Source: Theocolax elegans (lineage: Eukaryota > Arthropoda > Insecta > Hymenoptera > Cerocephalidae). Taken from it: 64,000 nt of DNA. The translations under genes were made by a program, and so were the position numbers. Shown in pieces: positions 55,330 to 64,000 of the stretch; position 1 is the first letter of the stretch; each line of letters opens with the position of its first letter. The stretch is taken from contig CM047426.1 in the NCBI GenBank assembly GCA_026168455.1, forward strand, positions 75,791,986-75,855,985. The letters are read 5' to 3'. The notes beneath the pieces were generated by a model that saw nothing but the letters and a program-made list of their open reading frames with translations, had not been told where the DNA came from and ran no database searches.

Positions 55330-55863
55330 CGTATTATATAATTTCATGTGTATATAAAATATTGTATGTAAAATCTCGCACGTTGTTATTGTTTCGTGCG
55401 TTGCCTATTCAAGGCCACGAAACGCGCGTGTTTATGTCGATGACCGAGGATGTGTGCGAGCATCCGTATATTCAATTGTTATTGTGTGTGTGTGTGTGTG
55501 TGTTAGGTACTTTCCGGGAATACGACAATTCCCGAAAAGCTCATTACGCTGCCGGTCTCGACCGCGACAGCAACCCCGTTTACACATCATCACGTACGCC
55601 ACGAGAAGTACCGGACCGGTTCGTCCGTGCACCGGGAAGCCGTACGTGAGTATAGTGAGTTCGTGTATGTGCAGTGCGAAGGACCACATACCTCAGGTTG
55701 AGTATTCCCCGAGGTAGGCGACTCGCCGCGGCATCAGGCCGCACCTGCAGACTACCGTCGAGGATGACGGGAAACCGGGCCGACTCCACCGGTCAGCAGA
55801 CGTCGGGGCGCCGACTCACACCAGGGCCAATGGACAAGCCAGCCCGGTAAGTACCCGACGTCA
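55330..55863 (+). repeat. 3' LTR of the Gypsy element
   Basis: Aligns with the 5' LTR end to end; it starts CGTATTATATAATTTC (the first T of TG mutated to C) and ends GACGTCA. The purine-rich stretch GTGGGGGGC at about 55279 may include the polypurine tract. Confidence 0.88.
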
Positions 55864-56049
55864 GTCGGTATGCTCTAGAGTGTGCAGAGTGCGTGTGTAT
55901 GTATGTCTCTTTGATAGATCACCGGTGCTACCGAAACCGAGTGGGTATTAGGCGGGGCGAGTACGGGGGTAGCCCCTGCTTGCCGCGTATATACCACGCG
56001 ACCGGGAGAACGCCACGTTGTTCATTGTCGGGCGCCGCCGTGTACACGG

Positions 56050-56530
56050 AAAGAAATTTGGTAATGCTATTATACCAAGTTAAGAGTAAACGTCACATGC
56101 CAAAGTATATGTAATAGTAGGTCCGAAAGATGGGAACACAGCATACGCATTTTAGTATCTTTACGAGCAATATTAATATAGTATTCGAGAGTTCCAAAGT
56201 TTTGCACGTGAAGCGCCCAAGCAGTGAAATGCGATACTTCCAGCTACAATCTGCTTGTTGTATGCAATATATTTGTAACCATTCGTCTCACACAAAAAAA
56301 AATTGGAAATTGCGTTACACCAATTTTAATGTACATGTCACTTGCCACATCATATGTTATTATAGGTTTTAAAGTTGGGTATACAACGAATGAATTTTGG
56401 TATCCTTGCGTGCAATATTAATGTACCAATCGAGAGTTCCAAATTTTTGCATGTGAGGCGCTCAAGCAGTGAAATGCGGTACTTACCAGGTACAATCTGC
56501 TTGTTGTGTGTAATATAACGGTAAGCTCCG
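56050..56530 (+). repeat. Two diverged tandem copies of a 245-bp unit
   Basis: The first copy (about 56050-56285) and second (about 56295-56530) share, in order, TGCCA.A.TATATGT, CGAGAGTTCCAAA, GCGC(C/T)CAAGCAGTGAAATGC and ACAATCTGCTTGTTGT at a constant 245-bp offset, with roughly 80-85% identity by eye. No ORF is conserved between them. Confidence 0.8.
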
Positions 56531-56559
56531 TTGTCTATTGCATTACTAATCATAATTAA

Positions 56560-58650
56560 TCATAGTATTACTAATCATAATTATGCTATATAAATTTTAT
56601 TTCAAATAATGTGCAATGATATATGTATGGAATGCATCTAATTAATTTTTTTTAAATTTATTTAATATAAATGAAAGGGAAGAACGTAATTTTTATTGAT
56701 AACTTTTTAAATATTTAATGTGTAAAAATGAAAATATAATTCTTATTATACATAAAGCAAACCTAAAATTAAAAAACGAAGTGCAGTTTAATTAATAAGT
56801 ATAGCATACCTATTATTATCTGCATATCCATAGTATAGTACTCGAACACCTTGTTGCGCCACCTATGTTACATAGTGTTCACAGTAGAGGAAATTAGCGG
56901 ATCTGGCATTATATGTTATATTCTAGCCTTATATGTTATATTTTCGCTAACATATACAGATGTATAGCAAACCGGCGTGTTGGATGTATAATTAACTCAT
57001 CAGCATTTACAAAATACTGCCAATATATTAAATCTTATTTGCTAGAGTAAGTATTCTGTACGTATTTGTTTATTGTTCATAAATGTAATGTTAGTTACGA
57101 TTTATTTCTATATATAACAAATAACCTGTGTAAAGTAGTTATATGTACTTCACAATTTCGTACAAATTTCTTTATACACTAAGAGAAGAATTTATTTATA
57201 TTAAATATACATCTTAACAGTCAATAAGTGGAGTGTCATTATTATATAAAAATAAATGAAATCGGCAATATAGGTATATGCGATTCGTAGAACAGAGGCA
57301 TATGTAAACAAACCGACCGTATATATAGGGAACAATTGTCTATATATATATATACAGTATACGTCGACATATACACATGTTATATACGCACGATGTATAC
57401 AGTTTACATTGCTTCACCTTTACACAAATTTTTCTCTCAGTGTAATTTGAATTACTCCCTTCATGCACGAAACAATTTTTTTTAAACATTTGATAAACTA
57501 ATTTATTTGTACTAATAAAAGCAGTAATTTATACAATTATTAATATGTAAATAAAAAATATCATTTTGATGAAAATCCTACATACAAATAAGATTCAACT
57601 AATTATAACTGACTGCATACGTTAAACATTACTTTACAATTTACTAAATGCTAATAAGTATAAATAAAAAAATGGAAATTTGACACATGTTTTAACAAAC
57701 GAATAGATTTAATTTACACAATTTTTAAATTGATATTATGGTTTAATTTTTTGAAAAAACATAATTTGTAAAAAAAGATTTGCTGATTTTTTTTATAATT
57801 TGCACCAATGCAATATAAAGAAAGTGTATATACAATTTTATAATTTATTATTTTATGTGTGGACAATAGTAATGCATATATATATAGATATTATAGTTTA
57901 AGTTATATGTGATAAAAATACTTAATATGTCAACATTTAAATCATTATAAATAACATGATTGTTTTCTCAATTTTGAGAAATTATTTAGTGTTTTAGAGT
58001 GTATAGTCCAATATAATATTCTAATTATTCAGTATTGAAATGTTTAAATGTATTCGTTTTCTAATGCATTGAGAAGAAAGTGGTATTAAATTTCTAAATG
58101 ACTAACTCTGTGAAGATCATTCAATCAACTAAAGTAATACTAAAATTATAATTTTTTATTATTAATAGTAATTACTTTTGAACAAATAGTCATATTTTAT
58201 AGCAGAGATTAAAACATTATGCACAAACTTTGAATTATAAAACTTGTTAAAAATGTTGTATAGTAAGGATATTTGCAATTTTCTATGCACATTCTGGAAA
58301 ATGATTTTATATTTAAGTATTAACTGACCATAAATTACATCTATTAAAATATTTTTTTAGAAGCATTTTTTTTTTCATTTATTTGTTAAAAATAATAATA
58401 ATGCTTAAAAAATACTGTCTTATTCTAAGCTTATTTTAAATCTCTTGGAATGTGATGTATAATCAAGACTTGATATGAAAGAAAAAAAAAAATATACATT
58501 GTATAAACAATTTCAATTTTTCGATTCGACAATGTCAATTCGACATCCCGTTTCGACATTCTAATACATTCAATAAACAACGAAAAAAATGTTAAAAAGA
58601 CATTTCGAAATTTTAATGAAAAAAATTCAATTTGTGTTTCCAGAATTTAA
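56560..58650. other. AT-rich stretch, nothing recognised
   Basis: Low-complexity AT-rich DNA; a TA-rich patch at 57325-57400 has several TATATA boxes, which is not informative in this composition. No domain-bearing ORF. Confidence 0.55.
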
Positions 58651-58676
58651 ATTACAATAGATATTATGATATCATC

Positions 58677-58756
58677 ATGAATCATCAACCTCCAATAGAC
58701 AAAAGTTTACCTTTTGCTCATCCTTCATCACAAATGCATGCATATATCCATCAGGG
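58677..58756 (+). CDS. Candidate first coding exon of an unrecognised gene
   Basis: ATG 58677 begins MNHQPPIDKSLPFAHPSSQM and the exon ends CATCAGG before GTGATT. Joining to the acceptor at 58838 keeps the frame (..HQ-VSPSNSFP..). It is low-complexity, His/Pro/Ser-rich and typical of an N-terminal disordered region. Confidence 0.45.
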
Positions 58757-58837
58757 TGATTTTCTTTATTTATTTATCTATAAGTAATCATTATCATTTT
58801 TACTAACATTTTGTAACAATTTGTCCCTTTTTACAGT

Positions 58838-59200
58838 TTCTCCTTCAAACTCGTTTCCTTTGAACCCATCTTCATTAATAAGTTCTGACAATCATGAAAA
58901 TAATATCCATAGCCAACCAACATCATCATTAACATTTAATAGACCAAATTTTTTCTTGAATCCACATTATGATCAAATGACTAAGTCATATAAAAATGTG
59001 AATGTTTACAGTGGTAGTAATAATTTAAATCACAGTTATTCTGATCAGGATAGATTTAACTGTTATTCCGAAACAGGAAACAATATACCTCAGGTGGAAA
59101 AACAACGAACATTTATAGAGCTGCAAAATCATAAAAGGCTTAAGATAACGGATACACCTAAAGGACCATTAGCCCATGAGTATGAGCAGAATAGTACTGG
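58838..59200 (+). CDS. Candidate second exon, Asn/Ser-rich
   Basis: It follows a TTTTTACAG acceptor and ends at ACTG before GTTAGT. The peptide (SNSFPLNPSSLISSDNHENN, FNRPNFFLNPHYDQ, RLKITDTPKGPLAHEYEQN) is polar and disordered, with no domain recognised. Splicing to the exon at 60601 preserves the frame (NST-DKEQEN). The 1.4-kb intron between holds the palindromic element at 59709-60452. Confidence 0.5.
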
Positions 59201-59704
59201 TTAGTTTCTATATTATATTATTAATTAATATTATTTTCTGAATTGAATGAAGTAATAACATATTTCAAAATTTAAAAATAAAGTATTTTTTCAAACACAT
59301 ATGTTTCCACGGAGCATTATGACAATTAAGAAAATATTTTCTTAAAATACTTTAAATACTTATTTTATTCAAATATTTAATTCAAAATTCAATTCAAACG
59401 TTGTTTTTAGAAAATGTCTATGCGTGTGCGTGTGAATGTAGTTATATATTTATTTAAGCCTATATCTAACTGATCTGATCTCATTTGTCCAGTACATTTG
59501 CCGCACTTTTTAATTGTGCTCAAGCCATTTTATTTCAATTTCAAATTATTCGTAATTTGCTTTTTAGCCATACATTGGTTTTTAAATATCGATTTTTTGT
59601 ATTTTTATTTAAATTATCGTTAAACTAACTGTATCTAAATAATATCGACTAATAGTGTTGAAATTTTATTTTGTAATTCGAAACTACCTCAGAAAAAAGG
59701 TATC

Positions 59705-60456
59705 TTAAACCCATTAAAGTCCAAATGAACTGTTTTGTTCACATATTTTCAAGTACTTACATAATTATATTGGAAAAACTTAGTTATTTTTGTCTAAAGT
59801 CCGGTATATAGGGAGTTTTTGAGGGTCCTCTGTCAGAATCCGAAATTTATTTTGGAAATGATGGTTTTTATGACACAGTGTTATATTAAACTTCATGATT
59901 TTTTTCTCGAAAAGTATGAAGTTTACGAAAAATTGTTCAAGAACAGAAAATGCTGAGAATTGCCCACAGAATTCGCACGAATTTTTTCAGAATGTTTTGA
60001 ACTAAATTCTGATTCTAAGCACTTTTCATTCTTGAAATTTTCTTCGTAAAGTTCATACTTTTTAGAAAAAAAATCATGAAGTTTAATATAACGCTGTGTT
60101 ATAATAACCGCCATGTTGATAAAACTGAAAGGGGGAAGAAAGTTTAGAACCAGGGTTTTGGAAACGTCAGACATTCGGATCACTTTTTCTATCAATAATT
60201 TGATTATTTAAATATAGGGATAGAAATAAAAATTGATTTAAATAAATCATAATTTAAAAAATTTCGACTTCATATTTAATAATTACCAAGTTTATAAAAT
60301 TATTCATTTGTTTACAAAATAAGTTTCTGATTCTGAAAGAGCACCCTCGTAAACCCCTATACCGGATTTTGTACAAAAATAAGTTTGTTTTTCCATTAGA
60401 ATTATGTACTTGAAAATGGATGCATAAAACAGTTCATTTGGGCTTTAATGGGTTAA
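59705..60456. mobile_element. Palindromic element with TTAA ends and a second palindrome nested inside
   Basis: CCCATTAAAGTCCAAATGAAC on the left is inverted at the right (TTCATTTGGGCTTTAATGGG), both next to TTAA (59705-59708, 60453-60456), suggesting a piggyBac-type non-autonomous element of about 745 bp. At 59869-60104 an inner palindrome (TTATGACACAGTGTTATATT...) interrupts it. Frames within are spurious. Confidence 0.75.
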
Positions 60457-60600
60457 TAATCACATTTAATATTTAAAATATTCATTATATGTAAGGGTAT
60501 TTCAAAACGGTGGTGTAAAGTTAAAAATAGATTATCTTAAAATTTTTTATGTTGTATTTTAAAATTATAAATAAACATACTTTTATTCGGATTTTTTAGA

Positions 60601-60797
60601 CAAAGAGCAAGAGAATCAGATTCATTTGAGTGGAAATCTAGTAAGGGAAGCTTTAGACCACTATTTTATGGGTACAATAATTATCAAAACTTATCAGCAT
60701 GATGAAAAATATTCCAATCAACGGAAGATATTTATAGATTACGTTCATGAGTTGGCTGATCTCGTTATTGATTATATATTTAGAAAGCAACGCTATG
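60601..60797 (+). CDS. Candidate third exon of the same gene
   Basis: After a TTTTTTAG acceptor the frame reads DKEQENQIHLSGNLVREALD, YFMGTIIIKTYQHDEKYSNQ, then RKIFIDYVHELADLVIDYIF, predicted helical. A GTATGTG donor-like site follows RYE. I do not recognise the domain. A further exon may lie at 62303-62361 (DPESSFFAVLFQGKND) but the phase does not match cleanly. Confidence 0.45.
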
Positions 60798-61205
60798 AGT
60801 ATGTGATTTACATTTATAGTGTAAATAGTATAAAAAATATTGCATTTTTTCTTTCGTTCTATAATGAAGTAATTACTTTTGAATTTTTTCGAATATTACG
60901 GTCTACTTTTTGAAAACCACTGCAGTTAATTCGAAAATAAGAAATATTTTTAGTATACTCTCAAAATTTAATTCCTGATGCATCTTATTAAAAAAATCTC
61001 TTATAAGTACTTATTCAAAACTTCAATTTGAGAGTCTTCGGACCGAAAATCTTGCAAATACTTCAATTATGCAAGCAGATTTGCACCGTTAATGATTGCT
61101 CCCGTTTTCTTAAATCATATTGAAAGTAATTCGATTTATTCGATTGTTTTTAATAAACACTAAAGCTTATGTGATGTATTATTTATAAAAGAAGCCTCGA
61201 TTCCA

Positions 61206-61966
61206 TTTAAGGGGCCAGACACTATTACACCTGTAAATTTCATCAACATTAAAAATGTTAGTTAAAAGTTTAGTTCATAGTAATAAATATGTTATGTTAA
61301 TATACATAAGTAAAGATATTGCAATATTTTTGTATTATTTTTGTAAATATTTTGAAATTTTGGTTAGAAAAATTGATCAAATAGAATCATTAGAATCCTT
61401 GGTTCAGCGAAGAACCCAAAATCAGCGTCAGTACTCACTTGCCGTAAGCTTTATTTTTGAGTTTTCACTGGATTGGGCTAAATTTTTGAGAAAAGCTTCT
61501 CTAAAACAATTATTTGAAAGTAAGAGGAACAGAAATATTAAAAAAACTTCCCAATTTTGTTTAAAACAATATTTTAGCAAAAATTTTGCTCAAAAATGGT
61601 ATTAAAATCAAATTTTTCTTTCTTTAGTAATATTAAATTCATGTTTTTATAATTCTATTCCTCTTACTTTTTAACAATCAATTTAAAGAAGTTTTCCTCA
61701 AAATTCAGCCCAGTCCAGTGCAAACTCGAAAAGAAACCTTACGACAAGTGAGTACGCACACTGATTTTGGATCCTTCGCTGAACCGACAATTCTGATTAT
61801 TCTTTTTAATCAATTTTTCTAACCAAAATTTCAAAATATTCACAAAAACAATACCTTTATTTATGTACATTAACATACTCTTCATTACCATAAATAAAAT
61901 TTTGAATTGAAATTTTAAATTTTTAAGAATTTTATAGGTTTAACAGTCAGTGTCTGACCCCTTTAA
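61206..61966. mobile_element. 750-bp palindromic element with TTTAA flanks
   Basis: GGGGCCAGACACT at 61211 and AGTGTCTGACCCC ending 61961 form the termini, flanked by TTTAA on both sides. Inversion continues inward (for example CAGCGAAGAACCCAAAATCAG near 61406 against CTGATTTTGGATCCTTCGCTG near 61771). The 116-codon frame inside lies in the left arm and is not a gene. Confidence 0.75.
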
Positions 61967-62502
61967 TGCATCAAAATATAAACCTTTTTATAAAAAATTG
62001 ATGAACAGTTTTTACGATCATCAACATTGCAAATAAAATTTTGAGAAAATATTATAAATATAGATAGATGAAGTTGATAAATAACTCTATTTGTTGTATA
62101 GTGTGTTGATTTTCATAATTATTTAAGTTTTGTGATGTCTTACAAAAATACCTCTGGGTTCCAGCATCGATTGAAAATTAACACACTATATTATGAATAT
62201 AATTTGTTTCGACTTAAGGTAGCTGGCTTGATCTCTTAATATTGTGCCGCCTTTTAATTAAAATAACAAGACATATTTAATAAAAAAAACTTTTGAATAC
62301 AGATCCAGAAAGTTCATTCTTTGCCGTACTTTTTCAAGGGAAAAATGACATGGAGTTCATGGTAAAATTTAACATAATTCGTAACAAATATTAAATGACT
62401 GTAAATTTTTCAAGAACTTCATTTTTTATAAGTACTGGTACTATAAATATAAAAATAAGTAATTAATAATATCAACACAAATAGGACATTTCCACAATTA
62501 CC

Positions 62503-62760
62503 ATTGTTGGAATTGAAACGACCGATGGACTGGTTCAGATTCCGGCCGACCGGTCTTCGCCCCCCCTCTCTCGTTAACTCGCGTGATTGCGCGCCCACGA
62601 TTCATTCGACAAGGAGACTGAGCCCGGACAACATCGCCCCTGAAGAGAGATCAACTCCAACCCAGCCGACGCAGCGCGCAGAAAATTACTTTACTCCCGC
62701 ACGAAAATAAACGTCAATGTAAACATTGGTCCTAGCGAGCCGGATACTGAGTAAGTAAAC
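62503..62760 (+). mobile_element. Possible 5' LTR-like segment of a GC-rich retroelement
   Basis: Base composition changes sharply at about 62510 from AT-rich to GC-rich. The block starts TGTTGGAATTGAAACG and contains AATAAA at 62706, as an LTR would, but no second copy is in the window and the end is unclear. Confidence 0.35.
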
Positions 62761-63060
62761 AACAATTTTGTGCGCGGTCGAGATTGAACAGTCATCGTTT
62801 GCTTCGCGTTCCATTGGGGGGGGGGGCGTACTGATGGGGCCTCGCGTTTTGCCGTCTCGGCCAATTTATCGAGAGACCGTGCGGTCGAAATCTCGCGTCT
62901 TTCTCGTACTCGTCATCATACTCGTAATGGCGGGCGGTAGAAATCCTGCGCTGTTGTTCGCGCGCTCTCCCGCTCGCGTCTCGGCAGGCGGTGAAACCAC
63001 GCGCTCTCTCTCGCGTTCTCTCTCACTGTCGTAGTGGCGGGCGGCGGAGATCTCTCTGTT

Positions 63061-63420
63061 TCACGTCGGCTGAGCCCGTGTCCCAGATCGAGAAACCCAT
63101 GTAATCGAGGCTCACATGCCTCGCTGTGGCTCTCTCTTTCACGCCGGCCGTGCCCGTGAATTAGATCGCGAACCTCGTGAGAAATTGGTCTGGGTGGTTT
63201 GAGCTATCTCTCCTTTACGCCAACGCGGCCTATGAATCGGATCGAGAAGCTCACGTGATCTTGGCTATGCGATCCGCTCTCTCTCTCTCTCTATCACGCC
63301 GGCGAAGCCCGTGAGTGAGATCGAGGAAACTACGCGATGTTGATTCTACCATCTCGTTCCCTCTGTTTCCTTCACGCCGGTCAAACCCGTGAATCGGATA
63401 GAGTCATGACACGAGGATGT
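63061..63420 (+). repeat. Five degenerate tandem repeats of about 78 bp in the retroelement leader
   Basis: The core TCACGCCGGC-N-GCCCGTGAAT-(CG)GATCGAGAA starts at 63061, 63139, 63215, 63294 and 63372, spacing 78, 76, 79 and 78 bp. The copies are diverged, but the period is very regular. They are followed by a TC-rich stretch. Confidence 0.85.
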
Positions 63421-63715
63421 CACCTCCCTCTCTCTCTCTTTCTCTCTCCTTCTCTGTCTCACTTCTCTCTCTCTTTCTCTCTTCTTCTTGGTCTCACTTC
63501 TCTCTCTCCCTTTCCATCTCTTTCTATCTCTCTCTCTGTCTCTCTCTCTTTCTCCCTCACTCTTCTCTTTCTCTCTCCTTCTCTCTCGCCTCTCTCTCTC
63601 TCTCTCTCTCTTTCCATCTCTTTCCATCTCTTTCCATCTCTCTCTCTCTATCTCTTTCGTTCTCCCCCTCTCTTTCTCCTTCTTTCGTCTGTTTTCTCTA
63701 CTCTCTCTCTCTGCG
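63421..63715 (+). repeat. TC-rich microsatellite in the leader
   Basis: (TC)n with TCTTTCCATCTC and TCTCACTTCTCTC units. Long frames on both strands here are low-complexity and not genes. Confidence 0.92.
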
Positions 63716-63829
63716 CCCCCCTCCTTCGACCCTGACACGCAAGGTCGATTGACTGCCGGACACTCTCGGCTCGTTTCGATTTCGCCCTTCACTCCTGAGC
63801 GAGTGTCGAGCTGAAGATGACTGTGCTCC

Positions 63830-64000
63830 ACAGGTGACGATGGCCCCCATCTTGGAAATTCCGTGGCCGTCATCAGAGCGGCGGTCGACGCTGTCACTGC
63901 AACCCCACCCGAGGAGTGGACCATGGGTCTGGTGCAGGCGCGCCGGGAACTGGTGCAGTCCTACTGGAAGGACTTCCAAGGCAACCATCTGTGTCTGGTT
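63830..64000 (+). CDS. Partial gag-like ORF running off the window
   Basis: Following the TC-rich leader, a frame open to the last base encodes NSVAVIRAAVDAVTATPPEE, then VQARRELVQSYWKDFQGNHL. The spacing of a helical stretch and YW..FQ..H resembles the start of insect LTR-retrotransposon gag proteins (BEL/Pao type). Only about 55 codons are visible and the start codon is uncertain, so the assignment is tentative. Confidence 0.35.

Larger units (their letters stand above)
48719..55863 (+). mobile_element. Complete Gypsy LTR retrotransposon, decayed coding region
   Basis: Two LTRs (48719-49245 and 55330-55863) bracket a 6.1-kb interior with gag-like, protease, RT, RNase H and integrase sequences in that order, the Gypsy arrangement. 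The 4 bp outside are GTAG (left) and GTCG (right), possibly a duplication with one mismatch. Frameshifts and stops are scattered through pol. No env-like ORF is evident: after integrase there is only a 107-codon frame without membrane segments. Confidence 0.9.

Noticed and set aside
59923..60195. 90-codon minus-strand frame
   Set aside because: Lies across the inner palindrome of a fold-back element; no domain.
61255..61605. 116-codon frame
   Set aside because: Contained in one arm of a palindromic element, with a mirrored counterpart in the other arm.
63061..63420. CRISPR-like array
   Set aside because: Repeats are diverged, about 78 bp apart without unique spacers of fixed length, and the genome is eukaryotic.
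63346..63924. 192-codon minus-strand Arg/Glu-rich frame
   Set aside because: Antisense translation of the TC-rich leader; charge runs come from GA repeats.

Overview
The window looks like transposon-rich intergenic DNA from an arthropod nuclear genome, most likely an insect and possibly an ant or other hymenopteran (low confidence at that level). The background is AT-rich, spliced exons are rare, and almost everything recognisable is a mobile element: Penelope-like, R1-clade, CR1/L2-group, BEL/Pao, Gypsy, CACTA-like, FLYWCH/MULE-like and other cut-and-paste transposases, tRNA-derived SINEs, and several long palindromic non-autonomous elements. No bacterial-style operons, rRNA genes or CRISPR arrays are present.

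Layout. 1-0.25 kb: 3' end of a Penelope-like element. 2.2-4.8 kb: R1-clade LINE with its reverse transcriptase deleted. 6.3-7.1 kb: minus-strand FLYWCH/MULE fragments. 7.26-7.48 kb: a SINE with perfect target-site duplications. 8.9-28.5 kb: a 20-kb domain of TC-rich (in its right part GA-rich) microsatellite and minisatellite arrays holding five non-LTR retrotransposon copies (A-E). Copies D (16.1-21.1 kb) and E (22.8-27.8 kb) are full length. 28.8-29.8 kb: a 1-kb palindrome. 31-32.4 kb: 3' end of a BEL element. 34.8-40.7 kb: minus-strand DNA-transposon wrecks (two CACTA-like, one other DDE-type) carrying small hairpin/MITE insertions. 41.3-43 kb: a spliced BEN-domain gene or pseudogene. 43.3-45.5 kb: a nested palindrome. 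47.8-48.2 kb: a second SINE. 48.7-55.9 kb: a complete but decayed Gypsy element with two LTRs. 58.7-60.8 kb: exons of an unrecognised gene. 59.7-62 kb: two more palindromic elements, one of them in the first intron-sized gap after exon 2. 62.5-64 kb: GC-rich leader and gag-like start of an LTR element running off the window.

The most striking point is the 8.9-28.5 kb domain. All five LINE copies have their sense strand on the TC-rich strand of the flanking repeat, including the minus-strand copy, which sits in a GA-rich (inverted) array. Four have 3' tails of short CAATC- or AACTC-type repeats running straight into TC repeats, and the fifth (A) has a single such unit. The two full-length copies begin with the same 5' terminus (GGTGAGTACTA) directly abutting TC repeats. 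This is what a family with target preference for TC microsatellites would leave behind. In both full-length copies ORF2 follows ORF1 in the same frame after a single stop codon (UGA in one, UAG in the other) with no upstream AUG, suggesting readthrough or non-AUG reinitiation. Copy D has both frames open.
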